A DNA stretch of 64,000 nt from contig CM077005.1 of NCBI GenBank assembly GCA_039090855.1, positions 18,577,921 through 18,641,920 of the forward strand, in the 5' to 3' direction. Below the pieces are notes generated by a model. The model did not search any database, was not told the origin of the DNA, and saw only the letters and a list, made by a program, of their open reading frames with translations. The position numbers and the translations under genes were made by a program. Positions 54,495 to 64,000 of the stretch are shown piece after piece (the stretch's first letter is position 1; each line of letters starts with the position of its first letter). This DNA is from Macrothele yani. Its lineage: Eukaryota > Arthropoda > Arachnida > Araneae > Macrothelidae.

Positions 54495-55745
54495 AATAAA
54501 ATAGACAGTTTCAACATTTTATAAAAGCAAAACTATGTAAGACATTGGCACTCACGATGTACTGTTCTATCACCAATAGTAACAATTTTATTATATAGAT
54601 GGCATCACTACAAGAACTTACGTTTTCACCGTCACGTGACCAGTCAGGCAAGATGGTCCCAAATGCTGTGGAGAAGGCGTTCTGTGCGCTGGAATTAAGC
54701 AAAACGAATTTTGTTACTGTCGTGCAACGGCGTTTTAAAACTCGTTTCGAGAAATCACTGCCGAATACATAGTCCATCTGCGACTGGCACAAGAAATTTG
54801 AAGCAATAGGATGTCTGTGTAAAGGGAAAAGTCCAGGAAGTACCTGACGAACAAGAGGAACGTGTTCGTGTCATTTACCTGCGCAGCCCAAGGAAATCCA
54901 CGAACGATGGCGGCTCGGGAGTTACAAATTCCACAACCGACTGGTTGGAAAATTTTAAGGAAGCTGCTAAAAATGGCTCCCTACAAACTGCAGTTTTTGC
55001 AAAGTCTAAGTGACAGAACCACACTTAGTTATTTTTGTACAGAAATGAAGGAGCGTTTTGAAGATGGTTTTAGTGAGCGTCTAATTTTCAGAGATGAATC
55101 CCCATTCCATATAAGTGGGAATTTTAACAAACATAACATTCGAATGTGGAGGACTGAAAATCCTACAGCAACCGTGGAGCTAATAAAAAAAAGTGTATGG
55201 CCCCTTGTTTTTCCAAGAAACCCCTATAACGGGAAGTTATTATATCCATATGCTAGTTATTTGGTGTATGCCTCAACGGCACAAAAACAGTGACAACTTC
55301 ATTTTCCAACATCGGGAAGTTGAGATTATCTCGATGAAAATCTTCCACAGTGCTGGATTGGCCGCGCGATAGGTGAATATGTCACTCACTTGTTGGCCCC
55401 CACGAAGTCCAGATCTAAAACCCTGTGAATTTTTTTTTTTTTTTTTTTTTTTTTTGTATGGGGCTTTGTTAAAGACAAGGTCTTCGTCCCTCTCCTTCCT
55501 GTTAATTTATCTGATCTGTAATCTCTACAGCTATTGCTGGAGTTGATGCAGATATGTTAACGCGTGTTTGGCAAGAATTCGACTACTGCGTTGACATGAG
55601 CCGTGTGACTAAAGGTGCACATATCGAGCATCTGTAAGTTGTAAAAAACTTCAAGAGCTTCTCTACAGATCGGTGCATCGTGAGTATCAATATCATAAAT
55701 GATTTTGGTTTTAGAAAATGTTGAAACTGTTTATTTTACTTGTAA
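54495..55745 (+). mobile_element. Mariner-superfamily transposon with ~70-bp inverted ends
   Basis: Left end 'aaataaaatagacagtttca' to 'cactcacgatgtac' mirrors the right end with moderate mismatch (aaataaacagtttcaac...actcacgatgcacc in reverse). TA borders are not certain because the right side runs into a tandem array. Contains a broken transposase. Confidence 0.8.
54600..55640 (+). pseudogene. Mariner-superfamily transposase, many breaks
   Basis: Readable blocks: AVEKAFCALELSKTNFVTVVQ, ICDWHKKFEAIGCLCKGKSPG, then 54862-55293 with QPTGWKILRKLLKMAPYKLQF, EDGFSERLIFRDESPFHISG (first Asp), further on WPPRSPDLKP, and at the end LTRVWQEFDYCVDMSRVTKGAHIEHL. This is the common arthropod family whose protein ends in 'VTxGAHIEHL'. 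The second catalytic region is lost in frameshifts and a poly(T) insertion at about 55433-55455. Confidence 0.8.
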
Positions 55746-56240
55746 TAACTAGGCTAGTAATTGTTTCGCGGCGCGAATTTCCGCTATACATTTCGAGAAA
55801 TTTAGGGTTTTTTTTTTTTAAACTGTCTATTTCATTTCTAATAACTAGGTTAATAATTGTTTCGCGGAGCAGAATTTTAGAGGGGGGGTTGGAACTGTCT
55901 ATTTCATTTGTAGTAATAAGGGGGGTGGAACTGTCTATTTCTAGGCTAGTAATTGCTTCGCGGCGCGAATTTTAGGTTTTTTTTTTTTTAAACTGTCTGT
56001 TTCATTTGATTTGTAATGACCAGGCTAGTAATTGTTTCGCGGAGCGAATTTTAGGGGAGCTGTTGGAACTGTCTATTTCATTTGCAGTAATAGGGGTATT
56101 TCTTTTTTTTTTTTTTTTTTTTGGAACTGTCTATTTCTACGCTAGCATTGTTTCGCGGCTCGAATTTTAAGGTTTTTTTTTTTTTTTTAACTGTCTATTT
56201 CATTTCTAATAACTAGGCTAGTAATAGTTTCGCGACGCGA
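55740..56240. repeat. Tandem array built from the adjacent transposon end
   Basis: Seven or so irregular units of 'aactgtctatttcatttgta' + 'ctaggctagtaattgtttcg' + 'cggcgcgaatttta' + poly(T). The first block is the terminal sequence of the transposon ending at about 55745, so the array appears to have grown from its terminus. Confidence 0.82.
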
Positions 56241-56249
56241 ATTTCTGCG

Positions 56250-56785
56250 ATATTTTTCGCCAATTTTAGGGTTTTTTTCTGTAATTTCGCAAATATCAAA
56301 TATATCCGCGAATTTCAAATTGTTTTTCCAATTTCTGCCAATTTCTTTTATAATTTTGAGATTATTTTTCATATTTAAATGACTTTAATACTGCCTTCAT
56401 TAGAAATTAAGCGAAAAATTACCGTAAGACAATTATACTCCAAAATCCAAATCGGAACTTTAAACCTTCAATTACTCCTCAAGATTGTTCGTTACGAAAA
56501 GACTCTCATCGAACAAGCTTGACGGTTAATTCCAGGTCACATGACCTCTGCTGAAGAATGCACGTGTGGTCTTTCGTGATTTCCACCCCTACCCCTCGCT
56601 ACTGTTGAATGACCTTGGCAATTTGCCACTCTAGTGAACCGTAAACCAAAATGTCTTCAATTGTATTAGTTGTTTTTACTGGGAAAAGAAGCTCACAGAA
56701 AAGAGTGTTTAAGTTTCGCCGACGTTTAGCTTAGAAAATTTTTGTGCTTTCGTCTGAGTATTTAGTTCATAAAGTTTCTAGGTAT
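56250..56785. other. Unassigned DNA
   Basis: AT-rich, several 'gcgaat(t/a)tc' echoes of the array. No gene recognised. Confidence 0.35.
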
Positions 56786-56789
56786 CGTT

Positions 56790-57690
56790 TGTTAATTTTG
56801 AGAATGAGCTACATGAGTAAAATGAGTGCATCTGAAAGATGCAAACAGCAAGGGAACATTTCATGCGAACAAAAATCTATTGTTCTGTTCGTGTTGCGAG
56901 ATACCAGTGCATTTTTCAAGAAAAGACAGTTGTGAAAAGTATTTAGCAAACAAGCTGCATTAAAAAAAAACGTGCATCCGAACAGTCAACTGAAAATAAT
57001 GCAGAAATATGTTGATGAATAAATAGAGAAAAGAACTAAATAATAACAACATCTCTCAATTTAACTTTCGAAATTAACTGGTGATTTTTGTGTAGCTAAC
57101 ATCCTACTTCCCAAGCTGGATAACCCTGCATTAAAAAATTACTTGGAAAATTCGTTGAAAGATATTGCTGTTATTCCAAATACAAATTGGATGAGGAAAT
57201 GTTATTTGCCGAAAGTATATGATAATCAAAAGCAACAAGTGAAAGATTTTTTTAAAAAAAGGCAGTATCTGGTGTGTAAGCATCGAAGCAGACGAAACAG
57301 CTGATTCAGAAGGTACATTTTGAATATTATTGCTGTTCCATCAACTGAAACAAATGTTGAAAGCTGTAACGCTGAAATTTCTTTAAATGTAATCTTCCTG
57401 GAGTGGAATCCGTAAATTTTGAGGCAATACTTCGGCGTGTTAATAAGTATGAAATACATTTTGGGAATATAAGCTCTTTTGTGACAGACAACGCATCTTA
57501 CATATCTAAAGCGTGGGGAAAGAGCCTAAAAGTCGAATATTTGAGGAAATACGGTATTTCGCGAAAACTTTGCAGCTTTTCGCGATCTACACCACGATAT
57601 TTGCCTGTTGTTTTTTTTCGCGATAAAATTGCTACCCTAGTAACAACTCCTTTATTTCCGCGGCACGCGGATTTCCAGTTGAATTATGCA
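56790..57690 (+). pseudogene. hAT-like transposase relic
   Basis: Scattered blocks in several frames: ERCKQQGN (56830), SLKDIAVIPNTNWMRKCYLPKVYD (57150-57210), SIEADETADSEG (57280-57315), SSFVTDNASYISKAWGKSLK (57475-57535). These match the order of the hAT RNase-H-like core as seen in CGGBP1-like hAT relatives (a 'DET(T/A)D' motif, then 'TDNAxYM'). Many stops. The assignment rests on these short motifs only. Confidence 0.5.
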
Positions 57691-57699
57691 AGTTAGAAT

Positions 57700-59038
57700 T
57701 CACGGATGTGTAGTTTGCAGCCAAGGTAAATAAATATAAATATGTACGCAATGAAACGTTCGAAATTCAGAACCGGACAAAGTATTTAAACACCTGCTTG
57801 GTCGAACACGAAGAGCTCTTCTCAAAACAGAACACTTTCAGCAACAGAATGACTGACTACCCCCCGCGCTTACGCATTCGTAAAATGGCATCACGCAAAT
57901 GCACTGATGCGTGACACCGAATGAAAACGAAATGAAAAGAACACATAAGTGCAGGTGTTAAAAGTCTTCCTGAAAACATATATATACTTTGGGCAAAAGA
58001 TTATTTGGCACTGAACGTGAATTGCGATAAACGGAAAGAAAACCCGTACGATAAATTTGAACTACAGTTAAAGTCCGCTTCTAGCGAGTCCGTATTTAGC
58101 GAGATTCAAGATTTAACGAGAAAAACAGGGCCTTTTGTTTGATATAATGTTAATTCAAAGCTAATTTGGTACCTTTTATCGAGCAAAATTTAATGAAGTT
58201 CCCGGATTTAACGAGGAGAGAAAAGCTAAGATGATGAATTTTAACCAGCGAAATAAAAAAATTTAATGAAATTCCATATTTAATGAGGCAGACAAAATTT
58301 ACTGCGCACTGTACTGGGATGGAGAAATGGAAATGGTGGCACACAGGACGAAATTACAAGAGTGCTTTGAAACCTTGCTGTACAACTGGAAGAATGTTGA
58401 TTTAGATATTCTTCTACCAGCACACCAAAGGCACAACTCGCATGTTGAGCGTCAAATGCTCAAAAGCGAGCTGTGCAAGAGAATCTCCACCACTCCAAGG
58501 GTAGTAGTAGCCTTGAAAGTACCGCTTCAACAGAGTTAAATACAGGGTTCCTTATCCTATCCAAAAAAGTGAATGTGTGTGGTTTACGCATATGTATTAA
58601 GTGGATTTCTGGGTGACGATTGCAGAGAAGAAACGGGAGGGGGGCGAATAATGGAATGGGAATGTGTCTTCAGGGGAAACAGAAGATGACAATTCCCAGA
58701 ATTGTGCCAACCATCTCTTTCACCCTCCAAGAGTGCTTTGCATTGAGAAGATCGGGGCTGCTTTTGCTTCGTGAGTGTCGTTAAACAGCGGTCAACTCAC
58801 GTATCCGTTAAATAGAAAATCCTAAAGTTTTATAAGTGATCAAATGACTAAGACAAAGCTATTATCTGTAAATGACAAACCATTCAGTACAGATCCAGAT
58901 AATAGTTCCAAAATGTTTCCATATGTTATGATATACACCAAGTGATCACTAATTTATGACCACCCCTCTGAAATTTGAATGCGACCCGTTGACCACGTGA
59001 TTTCCGAGAGAGCGTGATTAATTGACCTACGTGGCATA
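57700..59038. other. Unassigned DNA with possible pogo-like end
   Basis: At 58062, TA then cagttaaagtccgcttctag, followed by repeated 'atttaacgag' words, resembles a pogo/Tigger-type terminus; the other end was not found. A 70-codon plus frame (58327-58539) has no recognised domain. Confidence 0.35.
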
Positions 59039-59040
59039 TA

Positions 59041-60282
59041 CACTGTAATGACAAAAGTCACCGGCACCATTTCAAAAGCAAATGAACGGATCTGCTGCGT
59101 TGTTAAGATGCGCGGTACAGCTGCAAACGGTATAAAAACAAGCCTGCAGCTGGCCATGATCATATCGTACTGTGAGGCTGAGTGAAAATGTCGCGGCGGG
59201 AGAGAACTGCCTTTGAGAAAGGAAAGATTGTAGGGTGTTATATTAGTGGGTTGCTCATAAGAGAAGCAGAGAGGCGTTTAAACATACCCAAGTTAACTGA
59301 TTTGGATGTACTGAATAAGTGGAAGACACATGGCATGCCTGAAGCAGGAAAATGTACAGGCAGACCAAAGAAAATCAGTGATAGAGGACGTCGAAGGCTC
59401 AGGAGAGTCGTAACAGCTAATCGACGGAGTACTGTAGAAGACCTCAATGTACAGGTGACTGAAAATGTTGGAACCTCGGTATGTACACCTACCATTCTCA
59501 GAGAACTTCATTCCATGGGTTATAGTGGTAGTACGGCTGCTTATAAGCCTTTCATCTCCACTCTGAATGCTACTCGTCGTTTTGCATGATATAAAGAACA
59601 TTTATCATAAACCGTAGATCAATGGAAATGGGTCCTATGGACTGATGAATCCAGATACGATCCATCAGTCTGATGTCCGTGTGTGGGTATGGCGGTAGCC
59701 GGGGGAACGCTATTTACCACAGTGTACTGTTCCTACGGTCAAGTTTAAGAGCTGGCAGTGTACTCGTGTGGGGGTGTTTATCGTGGAAAGGTCCCGTCCC
59801 ATTGGTTATCGTGGACAAACCTGTTAACCAGCACATCTACCTCGATATTCTGGACAAATTATGCTCTACCAACTCTGTGGCAGTACTATGGAACCGAGCC
59901 TTGTTGGTACCAGCAGGATAATGCACCAAGCCATGAAGCAATGACTTTTACGGCGTGATTTGACGATAATTCCGTATCGTGTGTGGACTGGTCAGCACAG
60001 AGCCGTGATCTTAATCCCATAGAGCACGTATGGGATGAATCAGAGCGCCGCATAAGAAGTTTGGAGCCAAGGCCTACTATTAAGCAACAGTTAGTGGTAG
60101 CATTATGTACTGAATGGAAACGCATGCCTATCGCTGTGTTCCAAAATCTTGTCGAAAGCATGTCTCGAAGGGTCAGTGCATGCATTAAGGCCAAAGGTGG
60201 ACCGACACTGTACTAATGTATGCCAATAAATGCTATGTTGTGTTTCTCTTCTAGGTGTCCGGTGACTTTTGTCAATATAGTG
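59041..60282 (+). mobile_element. Tc1-like transposon, copy C (1,242 bp)
   Basis: Inverted ends (cactgtaatgacaaaagtca; gacttttgtcaatatagtg), TA at 59039-59040 and 60283-60284. Reference copy for the family also at 1-345 and 6237-7328. Confidence 0.93.
59188..60216 (+). pseudogene. Tc1-like transposase, copy C
   Basis: HTH region complete to 59586 (GKIVGCYISGLLIREAERRL, TGRPKKISDRGRRRLRRVV), then Trp to TGA (59587-59589) in the AWxKEH motif. WTDESRYD keeps the first Asp; a deletion and frame changes follow. QQDNAPSHEA (second Asp) and NPIEHVWDESERRI (Glu) are present, and the C-terminus 59983-60216 is open. Three or more lesions. Confidence 0.9.
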
Positions 60283-60319
60283 TATTCCGAAATGTGTGTC
60301 CCGCCCACATTTATCTTAA

Positions 60320-60751
60320 GGTGGACGTCGAGTGATGTTGCTCCACATACTTCCAATGGAAAAATGTCGACCTTATTTCCTTAGCGAAGAAAGATTTTCC
60401 ATACATCAAAACTGGCCCACTGATAAAAAAATATCCTAACTTAGGTTGCACAATCGGTGGTTTTTCCAAAGGACTTTCCTGAATTATATTAAAAATCAAT
60501 AACTTTACTTCGATGTAGTGGTAAGTGGCGCCACCTGAAAGCAAGTATCACAACTACATCGAAGTAAAGCTATTGATTTTTAATATAATTCAGGAAAGTC
60601 TTTTGGAAAAACCACCGATTGTGCAGTCTAAGTTAAGATGTTTTTTATCAGTAGGCCAATTTTTAGGGATTGGAAATCTTTCTTCGATGAGGAAATAGGG
60701 TCGAGATTTTTTCCATTGGAAGTATAGGGAGCAAAATCACTGATGTCCACC
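60320..60751. mobile_element. Foldback element, TTAAGGTGGACGTC family (432 bp)
   Basis: TTAA at 60316-60319 and 60752-60755; outer ends ggtggacgtc/gatgtccacc. Arms of about 200 bp meet near 60530-60545 (aactttacttcgatgtagt and complement). No ORF. Related to 36971-37743. Confidence 0.88.
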
Positions 60752-60785
60752 TTAAAAGAAACAGAGATTTGCCGGCAATGGTTCT

Positions 60786-60788
60786 CTT

Positions 60789-60849
<61 letters not shown>

Positions 60850-61145
60850 CTCATCCGCCCATGGCAGGTTAAGTTCCTCAATGACCACTATGCGCTCTTG
60901 AGGATTACTGGAAAAATTAATGCAGCCAGTCTGGCATTCCTCTCCTGCATACGGGTAAGGGACAAAGTGCGTCCGGGGCCGACTTCACAGTGAACCATCT
61001 GCGCATTCGCGTGCCCAAACACAGGAAAACCCCGGAAAAATCGCAGACTAGATGGCCAGCAGGACCGGGGGTTCGAACACTCATCAGAAACGCCCACTTC
61101 CCACACAGCGCATAGATACTTAACCAACTCTGCTATGCCGATGGT
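60786..61145 (-). mobile_element. tRNA-derived SINE (family 2) with (ga)n tail
   Basis: Minus strand. tRNA-like head near 61050-61140 (A box TAGCAGAGTTGGTTAAG, B box TGTTCGAACCC), a body with 'ttttccggggttttcctgtg' and 'gaatgcgcagatggttcact', and a tail that is the (ct)n run at 60786-60845. Different from family 1 in head, body and tail. Confidence 0.65.
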
Positions 61146-61439
61146 GGTAATGGTTCATAGGTCAAAATGATGGCTGGATTTAAAAAGTCATCTACTGAAC
61201 GAGGTGTTACCAATACTATTGCTCAGTGGGTGATCAGCGACGAAATAAGTATAAAAATTAATTGCTTAGGAAAACTACCATGTTGCATGTGCGCATGCCA
61301 GCTTTCAGAATGATCTTCATGGTGATTTAGTTGGAAGTGGGATCTTAATGATCCAGAAGAATTAAGCCGTCTTCACACGTTAATTAAAATTACAAGGATG
61401 GCATATGATGAAAGATTTGATAACAGATGGTCACGTATT

Positions 61440-62340
61440 AAAAAGTTAAAATATTTAACATAAGAGCTTTCAGGACTCACACTGGGGCCATCATCAGATG
61501 TAGAATGCACAAACAGGATCATTGATTACAAGACTATATATACAGGGTTCATAAGTGACGGTCAAACACACAAAGGGTCAATATGTAAATACACGATACA
61601 TGTGAACATAGAGGAAGAAGATTATCGTCCATTCGAGTCTCTAAGAAGTCACTGGTTCGGCTCGTCTCTCTTCATACAATAACTATTTCCAAGGAAGAGA
61701 GATAGTGGAAAGAATATCGTCATTGCAGCACGAATATCTAAATTTATAAATGAGAAGGCTTTCTGTGAACAGGATTGATGATCTTGTTTTTGCAGTGGCA
61801 AAGATGTCTGCCCTGGACTAATCAGGTTGATGCCTACCCTGTAGGCATAGACGGGATAAGGCCGTTGTACTGGAATTATTTCTGACATTATATTTGTGTT
61901 CATATAGCCTGTTCCTCAAAGTACGCAACGTGGAGCCAATGTAGACTCGATCAATAGTTTTCATGGGTATAAAATATACCCCATGTTTATTTAAAGTGTT
62001 GACTGGATCTCTGTCATTCCTGATCAGAGTTAACAGATTCACTGCCTTGATTCTAAAACCTAAATTAGATCGTTTACAGATGTTTTTCAAAACATTTGTT
62101 ACACCTGGAATAAACGGTAAGGAACTCGCGTATTTAATTTGCCGACGATCTCGAGTTAATGTAGAGATTGTTGAGTTAGTGAGTTTTTGTAAGACATAAT
62201 TCACTGTGGAAGCCGGATACCCATACTGCAAGACGGTCTTCATGATGCCCGTGATTTTGTGAAAACCAAATGTCTGCAAAAAAATAATTATCTGGTATAT
62301 TACCTCTTTTTGAGTGCGGTTTGATGCTACATTCATTCAT
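61440..62340 (-). mobile_element. Penelope-like element, 3' part
   Basis: Minus strand: connector and GIY-YIG endonuclease coding, then 3' UTR with a weak hammerhead-like stretch (CTGATGA at about 61497-61491, GAAA at about 61472). The RT is missing. A different lineage from 31927-33175. Confidence 0.75.
61690..62336 (-). pseudogene. Penelope GIY-YIG endonuclease fragment
   Basis: Connector (KITGIMKTVLQYGYPASTVN, SSLPFIPGVTNVLKNICKR), then KHGVYFIPMK...RVYIGSTLRTLRNRLYEHKY, which is the GIY-YIG core written as GVY...VYIG with the catalytic Arg after it, and a downstream NNSSTTALSRL. A TAG stop follows GRHQPD (61818); homology continues to about 61690 (SRADIFATAKTRSS). Nicks target DNA in active Penelope elements. 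Confidence 0.8.
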
Positions 62341-62490
62341 GAGCGGATTTCTGAAATGCTCTCAGCGTTGAATTGTTGCTAAATTTTGTTCACAACTGAA
62401 TTCGTTTTACAAAGCATAATTCAACAGTATCTAACGGATTTTTTTCCTCCAGGGAATTTATGAGGTATTCCCCTGTGGGTAAGTCCAAGT
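62341..62490. other. Short spacer
   Basis: Nothing recognised. Confidence 0.3.
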
Positions 62491-62869
62491 CCGTCTAGAA
62501 AATCCGAGGCCACGACATTAGAGAGATGAGCTCCCTCTTTTAGTGACGTACACGCGGTTACCAAGGCATTCGATTGGCTTACAACGCTGTCGTGTATGAC
62601 GTCAAACACGACATCGACGTATCAGTCAGTGTAACATGAAACTGACGTGACAAACGGAGGGAGCTCGTCTCCCTAATGTCATGGCCTTGTGTTTTCCAGA
62701 CATATCAGGTCGTGTAGCATGAGAGTGACGTCACAAACGGAGGGAACACATCTTTCTAAGGTCATGGCCTTGTGTTTTCTAGACATTTCAGATCGTGTAA
62801 CATAAGAGTGACGTCACAAACGGAGGGAACTCATCTCTCTAATGTCGTGGCCTTGTACTTTCTAGACGG
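62491..62869. mobile_element. Small foldback element with CRE-bearing tandem units
   Basis: Inverted arms: ccgtctagaaaatccgaggc (62491) against the end near 62869, sharing the 'gagagatgagctccctc' block. The interior has three 83-bp units with 'cggagggaactcatctctct' and a TGACGTCA or near copy (62643, 62726, 62809), plus TGACGTCA at 62597. No ORF. Target duplication not resolved. Confidence 0.75.
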
Positions 62870-62966
62870 CCTTGATACGAGTGCGTTTGTAGTGGATCAT
62901 CAAGTGTGAAATTCCTGGACTGGTTTGATCGTCCCAATCTGCCCTTTACTGGGCGTTTCAAAAATG

Positions 62967-63185
62967 TTTTTTGTTTTTTTTTATTGAAGGTTTAACGACC
63001 ACCGTGAGCAACTCAATGGGCTATAAGCAGTCTCCCGTCCCTAATTTAGGTCCACTGACTACAGGGAAGGACCAGCGCCGTAATACAAACACAGCATCCA
63101 CGACTACCTGGGATTCGATCCCGGATCCTATCTCGGACGAATGATCAGAAGCCATCGCTTAAACCACTGAGCCACCAAGGCGGCC
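62967..63185 (-). mobile_element. SINE family 1
   Basis: Minus strand, T run at 62967-62980, complete body, tRNA-like head 63110-63185. Possible short duplication aaaatg. Confidence 0.9.
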
Positions 63186-63354
63186 TAAAATGCTCACAAC
63201 TGTCGATTATGACGAAGAGTAGAAAGTCATGTAAATACAGGGCCGGAAACGCTTTGCTACAGGAATGTATATGGTGCTAGCAAAGTCCCGCACCAACTGA
63301 CCAACGGAATGTCTTAACGCTGCCGAACCAACGGGATTGATGTAAGGGCTAGAG

Positions 63355-63617
63355 GGCTGATTCCTTCAGCTGAAAGATGCATGAAGGGATGCCTTCTGGG
63401 TGTAACCAAGAAAGATAAAAAAAGAAACTCGTGGATATGGAAAATGACAAGAGTAGAAGACATCACGATCAGAGTAAAATCCCTGAAATGGCAATGGGTT
63501 GGACATATTTCTAGGAGAACTGACCACGGATGAACAAACGAAAGTCTAGACTGGATTCCAATGGTCAGGAAAAGACCCAGGAAAAAGACCACGTGGGAGA
63601 TGGGTGGATGGAAGAGA
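63355..63617 (+). pseudogene. RTE 3' fragment
   Basis: About 260 bp matching the RTE C-terminal region (MRVEDI-, WQWVGHI-type, RPRKKTTWEMGG), cut at 63617 by the LTR element that follows. Confidence 0.85.
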
Positions 63618-64000
63618 TGTGAAAACACAAGTTTGTCCACGACGGGCATCGAATCCGTGTCCCCCTCACTCCGGAGTAAGTCGCTCTACCAATTGAGCTA
63701 CGCGGACAGAATGTCTCGCTGCATATGTCATCTTGACACATGTTTTCACCCCTGTAGTACGTCAACTAATTTCCCTCTTATTTTTTTCCTTTGAAGTGAA
63801 GTAGGAATTTTTCGTTAATTCCAAACAATGTGTGGAGCAAACATTACAAATTTTTCGAAGAACCCGACGGCCAGTGGGTATATTTCCCATAATCGGGAAC
63901 CCAATATGACAAAGTAAATTTCTCCATCATTTTTATGCCAGGAGTGGGGTTCGAACCCCCAACTCTCGGCTCCGGAGAGCCGAGTGCTATCTACTATACT
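63618..64000 (-). mobile_element. TRIM-like element, cut by window end
   Basis: Minus strand. 3' LTR 63618-63765 (type B, tRNA-like at 63635-63707, ends gttttcaca), polypurine tract aagagggaaatta, and an interior similar to 13246-13395 (shared 'actggccgtcgggttcttc'-like block). Next comes a decayed primer site (63894-63903) and the end of a 5' LTR starting 63905 that resembles type A (aaatttactttgtcata) with another tRNA-like part from about 63936. The two LTRs appear to be of different types. The outer end is outside the window. Confidence 0.65.

Noticed and set aside
60628..60993. Arg/Glu- and Leu/Ser-rich ORFs
   Set aside because: They are translations of the (ct)n tail of a SINE.

Overview
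The window is repeat-dominated, AT-rich eukaryotic nuclear DNA, most likely from an invertebrate and probably an arthropod. The evidence is the element mix: RTE-type and CR1/Jockey-like non-LTR retrotransposons, Penelope-like elements, an R2-type endonuclease relic, many Tc1/mariner copies, hAT- and piggyBac-like MITEs and several tRNA-derived SINE families. The species cannot be named from sequence alone. No host single-copy protein gene could be recognised. Almost every long reading frame belongs to a transposon or to a tandem repeat.

Layout. 1-7.3 kb: Tc1/mariner relics packed end to end, including a 1.1-kb element with ~297-bp inverted ends that shares its flanking TA with a Tc1 copy. 7.66-10.87 kb: a full-length RTE retrotransposon with a 12-bp target duplication and only one frameshift. 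11.0-11.15 kb: a tRNA-Gln/tRNA-Glu-like pair. 13.1-13.5 kb and 15.6-16.6 kb: miniature LTR elements. 17.2-18.5 kb: a mariner with one visible nonsense codon. 20.2-25.6 kb: an inverted tRNA-derived element, a CR1/Jockey-like LINE and a decayed mariner. 27-34 kb: an R2-type endonuclease relic, a large foldback element carrying a SINE, and a Tc1 gene split by three other insertions. 34.2-35.1 kb: a 24-bp minisatellite open in long stretches of all six frames. 35-47 kb: dispersed tandem-repeat families, SINEs, a LINE with a nested RTE, and long unassigned DNA. 48.5-53.6 kb: a foldback element and a hAT-type MITE, both carrying tRNA-bearing LTR insertions. 54.5-64 kb: another mariner-superfamily element followed by an array built from its end, a hAT-like relic, Tc1, two foldback elements, a Penelope endonuclease, SINEs and a further miniature LTR element cut by the window edge.

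The most interesting find is a group of very small LTR retroelements (TRIM-like). Their ~140-180-bp LTRs each hold a tRNA-like sequence with A- and B-box motifs. The complete copies show LTR, a tRNA-Lys type primer binding site (TGGCGCCCGAAC), a short non-coding interior, a polypurine tract and a second LTR. Two complete copies and two solo LTRs have 4-bp target duplications. A fifth copy pairs a 590-bp LTR lacking any tRNA with a 163-bp tRNA-bearing LTR. A 488-bp copy at 48820-49307 has LTRs differing at one position, so it looks recent.

Other notable systems are head-to-head inverted tRNA-derived elements with 12-13-bp target duplications, hammerhead-ribozyme-like motifs in Penelope 3' ends, foldback families with TTAA or 8-bp duplications, tandem units that each carry a CRE or a nuclear-receptor DR1 motif, and clear insertion stratigraphy. 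All calls are by eye from sequence and remembered family features; no database search was run.
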